From Funneliformis mosseae (Eukaryota > Glomeromycota > Glomeromycetes > Glomerales > Glomeraceae), in contig CAJVPP010000108.1 of NCBI GenBank assembly GCA_910592005.1, forward strand, positions 1-48,236: DNA of 48,236 nucleotides, in the 5' to 3' direction. Every line of letters begins with the position of its first letter. Positions within the stretch are counted from its first letter, which is position 1. Made by a program: the position numbers and the translations under genes. Below, piece after piece: positions 1-11,439 of the stretch. The notes beneath the pieces were generated by a model, which was given only the letters and a program-made list of their open reading frames with translations, was not told where the DNA came from and ran no database searches.

Positions 1-134
1 TTTTAATTTTATATTATCATACTTTCATAATAAAGATATTGCGAAACTACCGCACTTTAAAAAAAAAAAAAAAAAAATTTTTATAAATAATTTAAAAAAA
101 AAACTCTTTCTGCCTTTCCAACAAATCTGCTAAA

Positions 135-1350
135 ATGCCAAAAAAAACTGAAAGGAAGAATACCAACCGTGGTCGCTCTGCATCGCCAATATCTGACAAA
201 CTACCAAAAAAGAAACAAAATATTCTGCAAACTTCAGACAACGACCTCTCTCTTACTTATGTAAAAGAGCCTCTTGTAACCGTCCTTCCAGAAGAGACCG
301 ACATCATGGAAGTCGACCCAGTTGAAGAAAGTTCGTCTAACAACCTCGACAAAGAGAAAAGTCCTGAAATCATTACTCCAACTTCTACTACTTCTGAAAT
401 AACTGCGTCAACACCAACAGTTAATGTCGACGAGTCTTTTGACGCATCAAAAAATCTTTTGGATACTTCAACCATTGGCTTTAATGCTCCTTCATCGCAA
501 GTCACAAAATTTTTCGCCTACATCCAAATGGATAAACTCCTTGGCCTTAACCTCCAATTGAAGATCTCTAAGATCACTGATTTATGCTACGATAAATATA
601 ACTCATTCATCATTGCTACAAAAGGAAAACACCCTACTGAGAACAATCAGGCTATTATTAAAGTTGCCTTTTCAGACAAAATTGAACGTGATGAATTTTG
701 TAAACACAAATCTCCCGATATGGTTGATACCACGTTCCAACCCTTTGACATAAAAAAATCTGCGTCCTACATACCTGATCAGTCGATTATGGTAACAGAA
801 ATCCCTTTAGACGCCACAGAAACTAGACTACGAAAATTATTTTCCAAATTTGATAATATCGTCCGTTTTACCATGGAAACAAAAAACCTTTGGCAACGAG
901 CCACAATCACTTTTGACGAAAAAGCCAATTTCGAGGAATTAAAAAAAGGAGATGGAATTTATCTCCTTAACGATATAATCTGATTTCATCCTTGCAGCTT
1001 ATCTAGGACTGAAATTCAGGCTCGCTCTGCATTTTCAGCAAAACTAACAAATCTCCCTTGAAATGTTATACTACGTGACCTCCAAGACATTGGAAACATA
1101 GTCTCTGCTACTGCGTAGATCATCTCCAGAGCCCGTTCAAATTATAATTATTTACAACACGCTTATTTTTACTTTTCCAACAAAGAAGATACCCTGGATG
1201 CTTTAGGAATAAAAAATTTAACCCTTAACAATAAAAAATTAGAATGGACTGACCCAAAAGCTAAACTCTATGCAATCTGTTCTTCTGCACATCACAATGC
1301 GTCTACCTGTCCCAGACATCGATAACCCCTAAAGGACTGAAATACGCAAA
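135..1350 (+). pseudogene. LINE ORF1 relic (RRM-like, zinc-knuckle remnant)
   Basis: The first 282 codons are open (135-983). After them the same frame carries on with isolated stops (TGA at 981, later TGA and TAG) for about 120 more readable codons. The N-terminal third is Ser/Thr/Pro-rich and disordered. The part around residues 205-275 (SIMVTEIPLDATETRLRKLF) looks like an RRM fold, and near 1270-1320 a Cys/His cluster (CSSAHHNASTCPR) resembles a CCHC knuckle. RRM plus CCHC is the usual make-up of the ORF1 nucleic-acid-binding protein of non-LTR retrotransposons. The stops sit where Arg or Trp would fit. The region 1350-2110 reads in broken frames and probably held the rest of ORF1. The LINE assignment rests mainly on the downstream endonuclease. 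Confidence 0.6.
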
Positions 1351-2157
1351 ATCTTTACCAGCGATTCCAACCAGCCCAATTTAATAACTATACAGTACCA
1401 AAACGTAGTCCTATACGAGATGCTGTTCGCGAAAATATCACATTCGCTCATATTGCCAAAACTCCTCAACAATGCATCAATCCTCAAGAATGACCCAAAA
1501 GAAGACCTCCCCCTCCACCACTATCAAAATCCAAACCTTATGTTTCTCCTTCTGATAATCCCGCCTCAGAAAAAAAGAATTTACGTTAGGCAGATGAACC
1601 AATTGATGAGTTCATGGAAACTGAAGTCCTCCCTACACCTAACTTAGATAATGGTACAGTTAAAGGCAGTTCGATTCATGACCCAGACTTTAAACAGTTC
1701 GTTACCTCTCAACTTATGTCAATTTCCAATGCTCTCTCCGATCTTTATGTCGAATTCAAATTTCACAACAATGTCTCGCTATAGTTGAAGATGCCCTTCA
1801 TATTAAAGTCATCACTCCTGCTGAGGCGGATGACTTTAATAATAACTTACCTGATACTGCATCTGAAGCCGAAAAAAAATATCCACACATCAACACTGAC
1901 CTTTGCACAGCCCATTTACAAAAGCAATCCAATGAACAGTTAGTTCTTATCTGTCAAAAACAACAACAAAGAATCTCACAATTCACTCCTATACTCAATA
2001 AATTACTCAGATCCTGTCATGATCTCCAATCTACACTCCTTAACAAAAACATCTTCAACAAACAAGATATACAAATTTTCGAACCGTTGACTGAGGATTT
2101 TGACAAAGCAATTGAATGCTGCATTGGCAGCTTCCTAAATTAATTTATAATTATATC

Positions 2158-2946
2158 ATGAATACTGTCTCTACAATAAACGATACTGATGTTCCTCTTT
2201 CTCACACTCTATCTATACTAAACCTTAGAATTGCCACACAAAATGTTCATTCTTTAAACAATACTACAAAACAAAATTACCTTTTTTTCTTATATTCTAT
2301 AAATCAATTTGACATTGTAGGCCTACAAGAAATTAATTTTAAAGGTACATCATCCATTTTCAATCGCAAATTTTCAAATTACACTACTTTTTTTAGCAAC
2401 AACCATAACTCCCGATCAATTGGAACTGGAGTTAGCCTCTCTTTTAGCCCCTTCATCGTCAAGCACATTTTCACTCATGACTCCATATTAGACAGAATTA
2501 TTTATGCAAAACTTCAATTTGCCAACAAACAAAAATTATTGGTCATTAATTGTTATATACCGCCAGCTAATCCTCCTACGGACGTCACAAAACAATCTAT
2601 TATCCTTTTAAAAAGATTATTAGATGATGCTATTAAAAATGATCTGCATATTATTCTCATCAGAGATTTAAACGCGGACATAGACCGTAACAAAAACTCT
2701 TCCTTTAATTTGAATTTCGTTAATTCTCTTAATAATTATGATTTATATGATGCATTCAATGTTCAATTCAAAGATAAGCGCACATCATACCCATCCTGTT
2801 TTACTAAGAATTCTTCATCCAGAATTGATTATATCTATATGACACCTGAATTAGCGTTTAATATACTCAATTGTAAAGTTGTACAAACGGACTCTTTCAT
2901 ATCAGACCATCATATTGTATCAACAAAGAAACCAAATCATATTTAG
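2158..2946 (+). pseudogene. LINE ORF2 fragment, APE-type endonuclease domain only
   Basis: The frame is open from the Met at 2158 (or 2116) to TAG at 2946. It encodes an endonuclease/exonuclease/phosphatase domain. Recognisable motifs in order are ATQNVHSLN, GLQEIN (catalytic Glu), RDLNAD (in the family usually GDFN-type, so a Gly-to-Arg change is likely), SRIDYIY and SDHHIV (C-terminal catalytic Asp-His). This nicking endonuclease primes target-primed reverse transcription in LINE elements. The reverse transcriptase and 3' end expected after it are absent, and base composition changes abruptly to AT-rich relic DNA right after 2946. The fragment cannot transpose by itself. The domain call is firm; the element family was not determined. 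Confidence 0.8.
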
Positions 2947-3051
2947 GTTTATCAATAACTATAAAAGTTTCTATATTCGTTCTCAAATATGAAGGGATTT
3001 TATCCCATCAAATATATTTGGCAATGTAATAGAAACTTTTTTTCTTTAAAG

Positions 3052-3402
3052 TCATTCTCCTATTATTACTTTCTTTCTAGCATTTATTACACTAATTTTA
3101 AGTCTTTGTATTGCAGAAAATCCAGATCCTTCTTCCTTAAAAATATATAAATCCATTTTTTGAGCGAGCGTTTTACTAATACTGCTATAATAAGATTTAG
3201 GATCAATTAATATTTTGACAGTTACTTTTTTATTGATAAATGTATAGTCTACTATTAATCTTCTACAAATTTCTTGAATTACTTCATCTTTTTATATATC
3301 ATTTATACTGTAACATTTTTTAAGATCCTGTATTGATAAATTCTTTAAAATAAAGGGTATTAATTCTGATGTAAGCCAATCAAGTAAATTAGCTGTTTGC
3401 AT
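3052..3402 (-). pseudogene. Short relic ORF, possibly aspartic-protease-like
   Basis: Read on the minus strand from an ATG at 3402, the frame runs about 116 codons to TGA at 3052. It has one internal TAA, which falls where Gln fits (SINDI*KDEVIQEI). A stretch reading VKILIDPKSYYSSISKTLAQ has the shape of a retropepsin active-site loop (hydrophobic-Asp-x-x-Ser then Ile-Ser and an alpha helix), but the DTG/DSG triad is not present. I do not firmly recognise the family. It lies just downstream of the truncated LINE fragment. Confidence 0.35.
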
Positions 3403-3657
3403 TTTATATAGTTAAAAGAATTTTCAATCAAAAAAATAGAAAGATCAGTTAGCTAATATTTTCTTTTGATATATGCAAAAATTAATATATTACACATGAT
3501 TTGACTGATGATTCACTTATTTTTATCGCACAATTTAGCTGAAGGTGTTATGTATGACTCAGCAAAAAATCTTCTGAGCTAGTGATCACTGTTCCAATTA
3601 ATGATCAGTATTTTGAACACAATTTTGAATATGTATTAGCTAGAGATAAATACAATC

Positions 3658-4160
3658 ATGACAAATAATACTAATCATATTTCTGATCAAGTCAATGCTC
3701 AATTATATAATGTCCTACATGAAAAGCTTTTATATGAATTACTTTTATATAAGAAGAAAGATATAATAGCTATTTAGAAAAAACTCAGTATAGCGGTCTC
3801 AGAGAAACTATCTATTAATGACAATACAAATCAAACAGCATTGAATCAAAGCAAGAAAGAAAAAACACTTGAAGATTCATTTAGGCTATTGTTTAATTTA
3901 ATGAAGGAATTAAAATCAATACAAGAGAAAATTGATTTTGTGATCACCCTATTCTTACAATATTACATCAAAATATGTAAGATCTTATAGATCTAACATT
4001 TGGAGAAATATCACTTGAGGAAATTTATCATTTACTTTTATATTTGAAATAGGATATAAGTACAATTTAAAATCTTCTTGATATTGATAGTTATATTAAC
4101 TGAGAAATAAGTGAAATAGAAATTGATAAAAATGCAATAGGGTATCTTTATATATTTAGA
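3658..4160 (+). pseudogene. Unrecognised coding relic
   Basis: A coding-like frame starts at ATG 3658 and runs about 100 codons. It has one internal TAG in a Gln-compatible position (IIAI*KKLSIAV) and then needs a frameshift near 3965. In the new frame it continues with TAG, TAA and TGA stops that again fit Gln, Gln and Trp/Arg (LYLK*DISTI*NLLDID). The predicted product is helical and rich in Leu/Lys/Glu. No family is recognised. The pattern shows a dead gene rather than a functional ORF. Confidence 0.4.
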
Positions 4161-4353
4161 TTTAACCCTAAAAAATAGTCCTATTATTTCTGAAGAACAC
4201 TTCTCAAGAATTGCATGATATTTTTGTAAAAAATTCAGTTAGTATAGATTGATGTCCATGTTTAGAACAGATTAGCTAATCTATATTTTTTTACTATATA
4301 GAAATACATACACAAAAAAATTTTTGATCTGAAATACTTCATATGATCTAATT

Positions 4354-5398
4354 CTAAAGAGCTCTAGATTGATATAATAATTGATCACCACTCTGGAGTA
4401 ATAGTCTAGCTATAATACAGCATTCACTCAATTTTAATAATTCATTATAGATAAAATTATCTAAGGATGCAACATCTCTTAGTGTATTATGTGGTATTCC
4501 CAGATTCCTTGTGAGTTTATAGATTACATCTAAATCTCCACTATTTGGAAAAGATATCTGAATTAGCACGAAATTCTTAACATAAATATTTAGATTAAGC
4601 TAATCTATGGCTTCTTTGCTAATATTACTACATCCTTCCAAATTGAGGTACTTTAAATTAAGACACAAACTAGCAATTTCTTTGATAGTTATATCAGTAA
4701 TTCAACAAAATCTAAGACTAAGATACTGGAACTTTAAATAGGAATGAATAATATTACAAATTGATGATTTAAGAAACTCTATACAGTATGAAATATTTAG
4801 ATATTCTAATTTATGGTATGACTGTGCAATTTTCTATAAATCTAGATCATATACTTCTTGAGTACAAAAGTTTCTAAAACCATCTGACTGATTATCAAAC
4901 AGATTGAGATACTTCAAATTCAGGTATGAACCCACTATCAGTTCTAATGCTCTATTACTAAATCCTATGCTATTTTATGAAACTTAAATAGGTTATATTT
5001 AGGCATGAATATACAATTATTATGATTTTTTTATCTGAAAGTGAATGGTAGTATAATATTTTAAAATGAGTTACATTTGAGCAATAAACTAACATTTGCT
5101 TCTTACATACTAGCTTTATGAATTTTTTCAATTGAGAGAGATCCTTTGCATATTCTATTCTTATGAATTTATTTAATTGAGGGTGATCCTTTGCACAATA
5201 ATTATAATCATTTAAAAGAGATTATCCAGGATATAAGTCTTTTTCTCTCAATTTAATATGCTTTGACAGAATAGATGCATCATATCTGTATCACAATCAG
5301 TAAATATATAGAGTGGGATAAAGAGATTTATCTATCACTAAAAAATGTAAAATCTGTTCTAATAGTTCTGGTAAATAAAAGATACTTGATTGTATCAT
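4354..5398 (-). pseudogene. F-box/LRR protein pseudogene
   Basis: The minus-strand frame begins at ATG 5398 with an F-box-like start (LPELLEQILHFLVIDKSLYP). Leucine-rich repeats follow, with phrases such as [40 protein letters not shown] and [21 protein letters not shown]-box proteins recruit LRR-bound substrates to SCF ubiquitin ligases, and this F-box/LRR type is greatly expanded in Rhizophagus. At least five in-frame stops occur: TAG where Gln fits (DLDL*KIAQ, EAID*LNL) and TGA where Arg or Trp fits (after YIY; LRFC*ITD). A frameshift is likely near 4990-5000. The C-terminal segment to 4354 is intact. It is a dead copy; the family call is confident from the repeat phrases. Confidence 0.75.
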
Positions 5399-5469
5399 AA
5401 AAATATATGCTGTATCTTTAACAAAAAAATAAAATTACACATATTAATGATCACTGCTTTAGATAATCA

Positions 5470-6428
5470 TTATTCTGCATTAGGTTCATATTTTACTTCT
5501 TTGAATAAGATTACAAAATTATCATCTAATAATAGTTTTGAATTGCATATATCCAAAGTTGCACTATTTTCTTGAAATCATAGCATTTCCAATACTAAAT
5601 CAGAAAAATAATTAGGCCAATCTGGTCTAAGAACTATAAATTCAACAGATGTGCTTTTATGCTTCTCATTATCTTCAAAATTAATATGCAGATTGACCTT
5701 TCCTAATATAAAATAAGATGCATCCAAAGTTGCAATGCTATTGCTTTCACTGTAATATGTAATTCCTAATTCACCAATATGTTTTTAGCTAATGCAATTT
5801 ATATCAATACATGTATCAATTGATACCTTAATAGAGATATTTTCTTTGACTACACAATTCACGAATACCATTTTCTTATGGCATATATAATATTCAAATA
5901 TAAAATTAAACCTCTATTTAATACCTGATTCTTTGAATCCTCTGGCTTGATCTATTTTAAATTACCAATTGTTAAACCTTTTTTGATTGTACTTTTTTTT
6001 ATTGCTTATGAGGATAGCCTCATTTTCTCTTATTACAATTATTTTGACCTAATCAGAATCTTCAGAAGACTCAAATAAATAGGAGGAATTCTTCATCCTT
6101 TCAACCTTTTTTATCAATTATCAAGAGAGCTATTTCATGTATTATATCAATCACAGTTTTCCTTATCTACATATTCATTTAGATCTTCTAATTCAATCTC
6201 TAAAGACTTTACATCTCTCTCTAATCTTTTTACCCTTTTTTCTAAAGTGTTGTGTTGGGAATGATAGTCTTCCAATTATTTCTTTAGTACTCTATTTTTA
6301 CCAGAAAGTACATTATATACCTCTGCATTTTATTTGTCTAGTCTAAATTCCTAGGTTTATATTTTTATATATTTGATAACTTCCTGCTCTTTGGATACAT
6401 CAGATGAATGATTTTGATCAGTTACCAT
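5470..6428 (-). pseudogene. Coiled-coil plus retropepsin-like protease relic
   Basis: The frame starts at ATG 6428 on the minus strand. The N-terminal part is a charged coiled coil (LEKRVKRLERDVKSLEIELE) broken by TAA/TAG stops that fit Gln. After a frameshift near 6100 the frame reads VFVNCVVKENISIKVSIDTC, then DINCISQ-type, ELGITYYSES and VEFIVLRPDWPNYFSD. The order hydrophobic-IDT, I-S-x-x-H-I-x-x-L-G-I, then a VEFxVL strand is that of retroviral-like aspartic proteases, with DTC where DTG/DSG is expected. The internal stops are TAG/TAA at Gln positions and one TGA. I infer a domesticated or element-derived protease gene that has died. The fold call is tentative. Confidence 0.5.
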
Positions 6429-6657
6429 TTTTGCGATATTTTATATATGATATATCTATTTTTTTTCATATTTATTTAAAAAAGAAATTCTATTAGATAA
6501 GATATTAGGGTAAATTACTCTGGTTAAAAGGATAAACTATCTTCTGTAGATCAACAGATCAAGAGAGGCGAAAATAAAATTTAATAAACAATAAAAAAAT
6601 AAAATTAATAAACAGTATCCCATGATCTTAATAAAGACTTCCTAATATTATATATGA

Positions 6658-7754
6658 TTAGTTTTTATCAAAGAGCTTGATTGCCTTTATCTGATGATAT
6701 AGTTTTTCCCTTAACTAATAATTTATTATTGTGTAGGTTTATACTATAGAGACATGATTGTCTGATGAATGTTGAAGGGCTTGATTGGCAATGGTCATAG
6801 TCTTAGATAAATTCTTTATACCATTCAAAATAACTGCAAATACTGCTTCTAATTTGTGCAAATAGCTTGAAAGCAGTGATTTATTATTTTTAGAAAAAAA
6901 TTCATCTTTTTTCAAAAATGCATTTAAGTATACAGATCCAGGCTTTTCAGAATCTTTTAACTGTCTGAAAGAAATTGCTTTCTGAATCCATGTAAGCAAT
7001 TGTCTTGCTTGCTTCTCATTCTTTTCTAGTAATTTAAATACTCAAGAAATGTCTTGTGCTCTCATATTTTCACATACCCAGTTACGCCTTCATTAAATAT
7101 GCGCAAAATTTTAATTTTAGCAGAACAGATGTAGAGTATGATCATTATATCTGCTAAAGCTTATTTATCAGATATATTAGATATGTTATACTCATCTAAT
7201 CTTTCCTTAATTGATTCTAATGAAAAGTGATTTGAAAAATCAATTCCTTCATTTTCACATTGCTCAGTATGCTTCTGATAAATTTTATTAGATGCTCTAG
7301 TTATCTTCAGAATCTTGGTAGCAGAGATTATTTTTTCTAAAGCATTAAGGGTTTGCAATTCTCTTTAAAGCCTAGAGAGATGGAATAAGGTGACAACAGG
7401 ATCAGAAATTATTAAGGTTCTAGATATAACTTTTACATCTCTTTTACTAAGATTATCTTGCATAATACACTGAGTCATTTCTTTAATAGTCTTTTCAGAA
7501 TAAGTACTATCGAATACTTGACATATATTCACTTCTTCAGCTTTTAAATTTTCTTCTTTAGAGATTACTTAGCTTTTACTTCATCCAACTCTCTTGTGAA
7601 GAATTAATATAAATGCTTATTCTTTGCTATATTTATATTCTTTTTAAAGATGATCATAAGCCTGATACTTTTTTTCTTTATCTACTTTTGGCACATCAGT
7701 TGTTAATAGCTCAAGCATTTCTGATACATACTGGCTAAACTTTTTGAGACTCAT
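6658..7754 (-). pseudogene. Tyrosine-recombinase-like protein pseudogene
   Basis: Starting at ATG 7754 (minus) a nearly continuous frame of about 365 codons can be followed to TAA at 6658. It is interrupted by about ten stops (mostly TAA/TAG at Gln-like sites, three TGA) and one frameshift near 7065. Readable blocks are IISATKILKITRASNKIYQK, ALADIMIILYICSAKIKILR, VTGYVK, ARQLLTWIQKAISFRQLKD, NAFLKKDEF and TIANQALQHSSDNH followed by TYTIINY. The ALAD...R-x-x-E/K-x-x-x-LR block resembles box I of tyrosine recombinases. The late Q-A-L-x-H-S-S-x-N-H...Y-T block resembles box II with its terminal Tyr. Similar proteins are common in Rhizophagus. The catalytic Arg appears changed to Cys, as expected from CGT-to-TGT. 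The recombinase reading is inference; the coding relic itself is clear. Confidence 0.6.
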
Positions 7755-7907
7755 CTTATTGGTGAGTTTGTGTCTGTAACGAACTTGATTATAATAGTAG
7801 ACATGAAGTGATATGTAGATTATATGGTAGAAGTTAGATTAATCTGTAGTATTCAGATTATATTACGTGAGATAAAATTTGATTTGAAAAAAATAATAAT
7901 AATTTAG

Positions 7908-8300
7908 AATTATATATCACCTAATTGTAAAGAATAAGCATTAAGCTGAAAAAAAGTCCTATCTCTACCAATACTATTATCCTGCTTTTATTCACTTTTT
8001 ACCAAAGCATACCATTCTCCTGGAGTATGCTTATATTTTTTTGCTATTCTTCATCAGTATTAAGCTACGAGGTTCTAATTCTATCATTCTTAAAAGAATA
8101 ATAGATTATTTCTTTTCTTATTAATCTTTCTCGTACTATTATATTTATATGTTCTTTAGGATCTTCTTTTACCTCTTTTACATAATCGCATATCTGAGAA
8201 TTAATTTTCATTCTATCTCAGAATGCAATGGAATTGAGCTTGTCTTTTTCTGTAATAGTCACAAAGACATCTAAATTCTCATTAAGTTTGACTGCTTTTT
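7908..8300 (-). pseudogene. Unrecognised coding relic
   Basis: A minus-strand frame reads NENLDVFVTITEKDKLNSIA, CDYVKEVKEDPKEHINIIVR and RTS*LNTDEE. After a frameshift it continues with KYKHTPGEWYALVKSE, DNSIGRDRTFFQLNAYSLQL and a stop near 7908. The four internal stops fit Gln (TAG, TAA) or Arg (TGA). The frame lies directly upstream of the tyrosine-recombinase-like relic and on the same strand, so it may belong to the same element. The family is not recognised. Confidence 0.4.
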
Positions 8301-8775
8301 TTGTTATATTTTTTACTATTAAGTTTTTTATTAGATATTAGTTTTATATTTTTGTTATATTTTTTTTATTATTATTAAAGTTGTACTTTTATGTAATTCT
8401 TTATTGTTAAGAAAATAAAAATCATAATTTTAAAATTTAGAAATTTGAAAGAAATATTTTATTGTATTTCTTACAACTTGTGTTAATTTCTAGCTATTAT
8501 AAAAATAAGTCATTCTTCCTCATTTTTTCTTTCTTAAAGTCTTTAACAGTCTTTAATACACTGAAGTCTTTTAAAATTGAAAGACTTAAAAATAATGTCA
8601 CTCAAAATGTGAACTCAAAATACTGTCACAAAGAAAAAACTGACTGTAAACTCCTTGTTGCCAATATTTACTATAGCTTTTTATAGAGTGAGTCCCTAGC
8701 TTTATGTACAGTAATGGTTCATACAAGATGAATAGGAACTTGTGAACATGAGTATAATTTTTCAAATTTATTTTC

Positions 8776-9565
8776 TCAAGTATATCGAATGAACGCAAAT
8801 AGAATAACTTTTGTGCTGTTTGAAATAGAAATAGCAGAATCTTTATAGTTATTAAAAGATACAAGAACTGCTATAGGGAGGAAAGGCAGTTCCTAATCTT
8901 TCTTGAACAAAATATCCTAAACAGTTTCTATTACACTATTGACTAAGTCAGCTTCTGTCTATAAGTTTGATATTAATATAATATATGCACCTCTTGCTAG
9001 TAACAATTGTGCTTCAAAACTATGTGCAATATCAGAGTTGGCTTTCTTGGTTTCATTACTACTTGTATAAATAACGAGAAACTTAGCAACAGGAACATTT
9101 AAAGACCTAAGCTGGTCTATATTCATTGCATTAACATCAATCCACTTTGTTAAGATATATGTTACATTAGAGAATATTTCTTTTATTTCTGTTAAGTTCC
9201 TTCCTTTGAATTATGTAATAAGAGTCTTCTAGTAATCCAAAATAGATTTTCCATCACGCAATCTTAAGAGGAGATCTCTAAAGTCCTATTGCTCTTATGA
9301 ATCTTTAGATTGATGTTGAATGATATCAAGTTTGTATATCTTTTTGAATAGGTTGTATACAGTAAGACTGTTATTAGATAATAGAACATTTTCTTTTGCG
9401 TTAATGTGTACAATGTATGTCTTGTTCTTCAGTAGTTTCTGCTGCTTTACTTTAGAATCTCTTCTCATATTATTTAGCAAGACATATCTCACAATGTTTA
9501 GGCATTTCATTCTCTCTGGATTTATGCTTTCAAATAGTATTAGAATTAATAGATGTATCACTCAT
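8776..9565 (-). pseudogene. PIF1-type helicase / Helitron-like relic
   Basis: From ATG 9565 (minus) one frame reads a Lys/Arg/Glu-rich N-terminal block (SRENEMPKHCEICLAKQYEK, with Gln-type TAA stops, Arg-to-Cys and Arg-to-His changes). It is reminiscent of the R-E-x-R-L-A-x-x-R-E repeats that precede helicase proteins in Rhizophagus. After a frame change near 9190 another block reads NIDQLRSLNVPVAKFLVIYT, AQLLLARGAYIILISNL, ADLVNSVIETVQDILF and LPFLPIAVLVSFNNYKDS. This matches the C-terminal PIF1 helicase pattern of L-A-x-G-A-x-I-M-L-x-x-N-L-x-T, L-V-N-G-x-x-G-T-V, then V-L-V-x-F-x-x-Y. The Walker motifs are missing, so the central helicase core has been deleted. PIF1-like helicases are carried by Helitron rolling-circle transposons; assignment to a Helitron is inference. 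Confidence 0.6.
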
Positions 9566-9872
9566 TATTTTATTGATTAATAGATGCGTGTTAATAAATT
9601 TCTTGTAAAAAGTTTTGCATTCTCATTTTATGGCTTGTATATAACTTGATCTATTACTAATTATATGTGAGCATTGTTATAGTAACAGTTATAACATTGA
9701 TTATAAGCATTACATGCAAATTTTATTATATTGTTACATTTTGAAAAAAATCTAAATATACATTTTTTTAAAATGCAAACTATTTTTTATTTTAAAATTA
9801 CATAAAAAAATGCATAAATACTACTGTTTATTTTACAATTTCAACTAGTAAATTTCACACTGAACTCACAAT

Positions 9873-10246
9873 TGTTTCTATTGCCTAATTTTATTTTATT
9901 TATCTTATATATTTATTATATTATATTTATTTTATATATTTTATTTATTTTTTTATATCTTCAATAACTTTATATATTCATTTTATATAAATAGAGGACA
10001 TTTTCTTTTAACTTAGCAGTATGTCAGATAGATAATTTTATAAAATAGTTTAGTTTAATGCCTTTAATACATTTGTATAATACAAAATGCTGATTGAGAC
10101 AGTACTTCATTATTATAGTTATTAAATAAACCATCAACTAATTGATACTCTTCTAAAAACTAAATACAAAATTAAACCTTCTGCTTACTATTTAATATAT
10201 TATTTTTCTTATCACTCTTAAGCATCATAAAGAATTGATTGTAACA
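9873..10246 (+). repeat. 5' LTR of an LTR retroelement
   Basis: This 374-bp block recurs as a direct repeat at 13685-14056, with many transition differences. It starts with TG (TGTTTC) and ends with CA (GTAACA). Two bases downstream lies TGGTATC (10249-10255), which looks like the start of an initiator-Met-tRNA primer binding site. The element flanks are ACAAT (9868-9872) and ATAAT (14057-14061), a plausible 5-bp target duplication with one C/T change. A TATA-like run (TATATAAATAGAGGAC) sits inside the repeat. Confidence 0.75.
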
Positions 10247-10326
10247 CTTGGTATCTTCTGCCAAAAAAATTAATCAGTTAAAAGTATGATCTATCATAGT
10301 TATTATAATTAAAAATAGATATTATT

Positions 10327-11105
10327 GATAGAGGATAATATTTTCTTATTTTTGATAAAGAAACTGAAGAAAATTGTATTTCAACTGCTTATTTTCAAAA
10401 TATTCAAGCAACTTTAGGTCTTTCTATTAAATAACATAAAAATAGAAGAATGTATTTATATAGATATAAATTTGAAGTAAATGATATTAAATTAGAAATT
10501 CCTTTAAAAATAAAAATTGAAGATAATTTTCCTATAATAGTATTAGAAAAATATTGGTAGAATCTTTTTAAATTAAATATATAGAGAAAAAGATTAAAAA
10601 GATTACATAATAAAAAATAAAAGAAAATGTTAATATCTGAAGACATAAAAAAAAAAATTATACAGCAATCTTTTAAAATAACAGAAAGTTAAATTCAAAA
10701 TACTAATTCAGTAGAAAGTCAAGAAAAGGAAAATAATTTAGATAAAAATACTAATTTAGAATATCAGTTAAATATAGATTTTGAAAATCTTTTCAACAAG
10801 ATTTTAATGAAACTCAAAGTATAGATGATATATATGATAAAATATTTGAATTATATTAGAAAGAAATAAAAAATGATGAATGTGAAGATATTAAAGTAGA
10901 TTCTAAAAATTATGTTTGACTTGTTCAGAAATATAAAAGTAATAAAGAGATAGATACTAAAGAAGGATTAAAGTTAATATTTAAAAGTTTAAAGAAACTA
11001 ACAATATTATTAAATTATTTATAACAAAGTATTATATCTTATTTAAAAAGAATATTACAAAATTGCTATTATAACGTTAAAGGATTTCATGATATAGAAT
11101 ACTAA
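10327..11105 (+). pseudogene. Gag-position coding relic inside LTR element
   Basis: A continuous coding frame (FLIFDKETEENCISTAYFQN, RRMYLYRYKFEVNDIKLEIP, IEDNFPIIVLEKYW*NLF) is followed by a one-base shift near 10795. It then continues FQQDFNETQSIDDIYDKIFE and LKLIFKSLKKLTILLNYL*QS. I count about nine TAA/TAG codons where Gln fits and one TGA. Intact CAA/CAG codons are present in similar number. It occupies the gag position, right after the primer binding site, but shows no zinc knuckle. The function is not recognised. Confidence 0.45.
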
Positions 11106-11439
11106 TGAAAAAGTAGAAAGAAAAAGAAATTATATTTGAAATATAAAATATTTAGAAATTTATAAAGTTTAAAAATAAAATTTTATTTTGATTATGTGAT
11201 ATATAGTGAAAATAAATTTTTATTATTATCAAAATAACAAGGATGAAAATAAAAGTGTTAATAATATACTTGGTAGCTCTTAAAATAATAATAATAATAT
11301 TTATTCTTATCATAATCATTGAGCATTTTATATAAAACAAATACGTAATAATTTTATTGATATAAAAAAAAAATTAGTTTAATTGATCTTTATGAGAGAT
11401 AAGACACACTAGAAATTGATAGCAATTACTATTCTTTAC

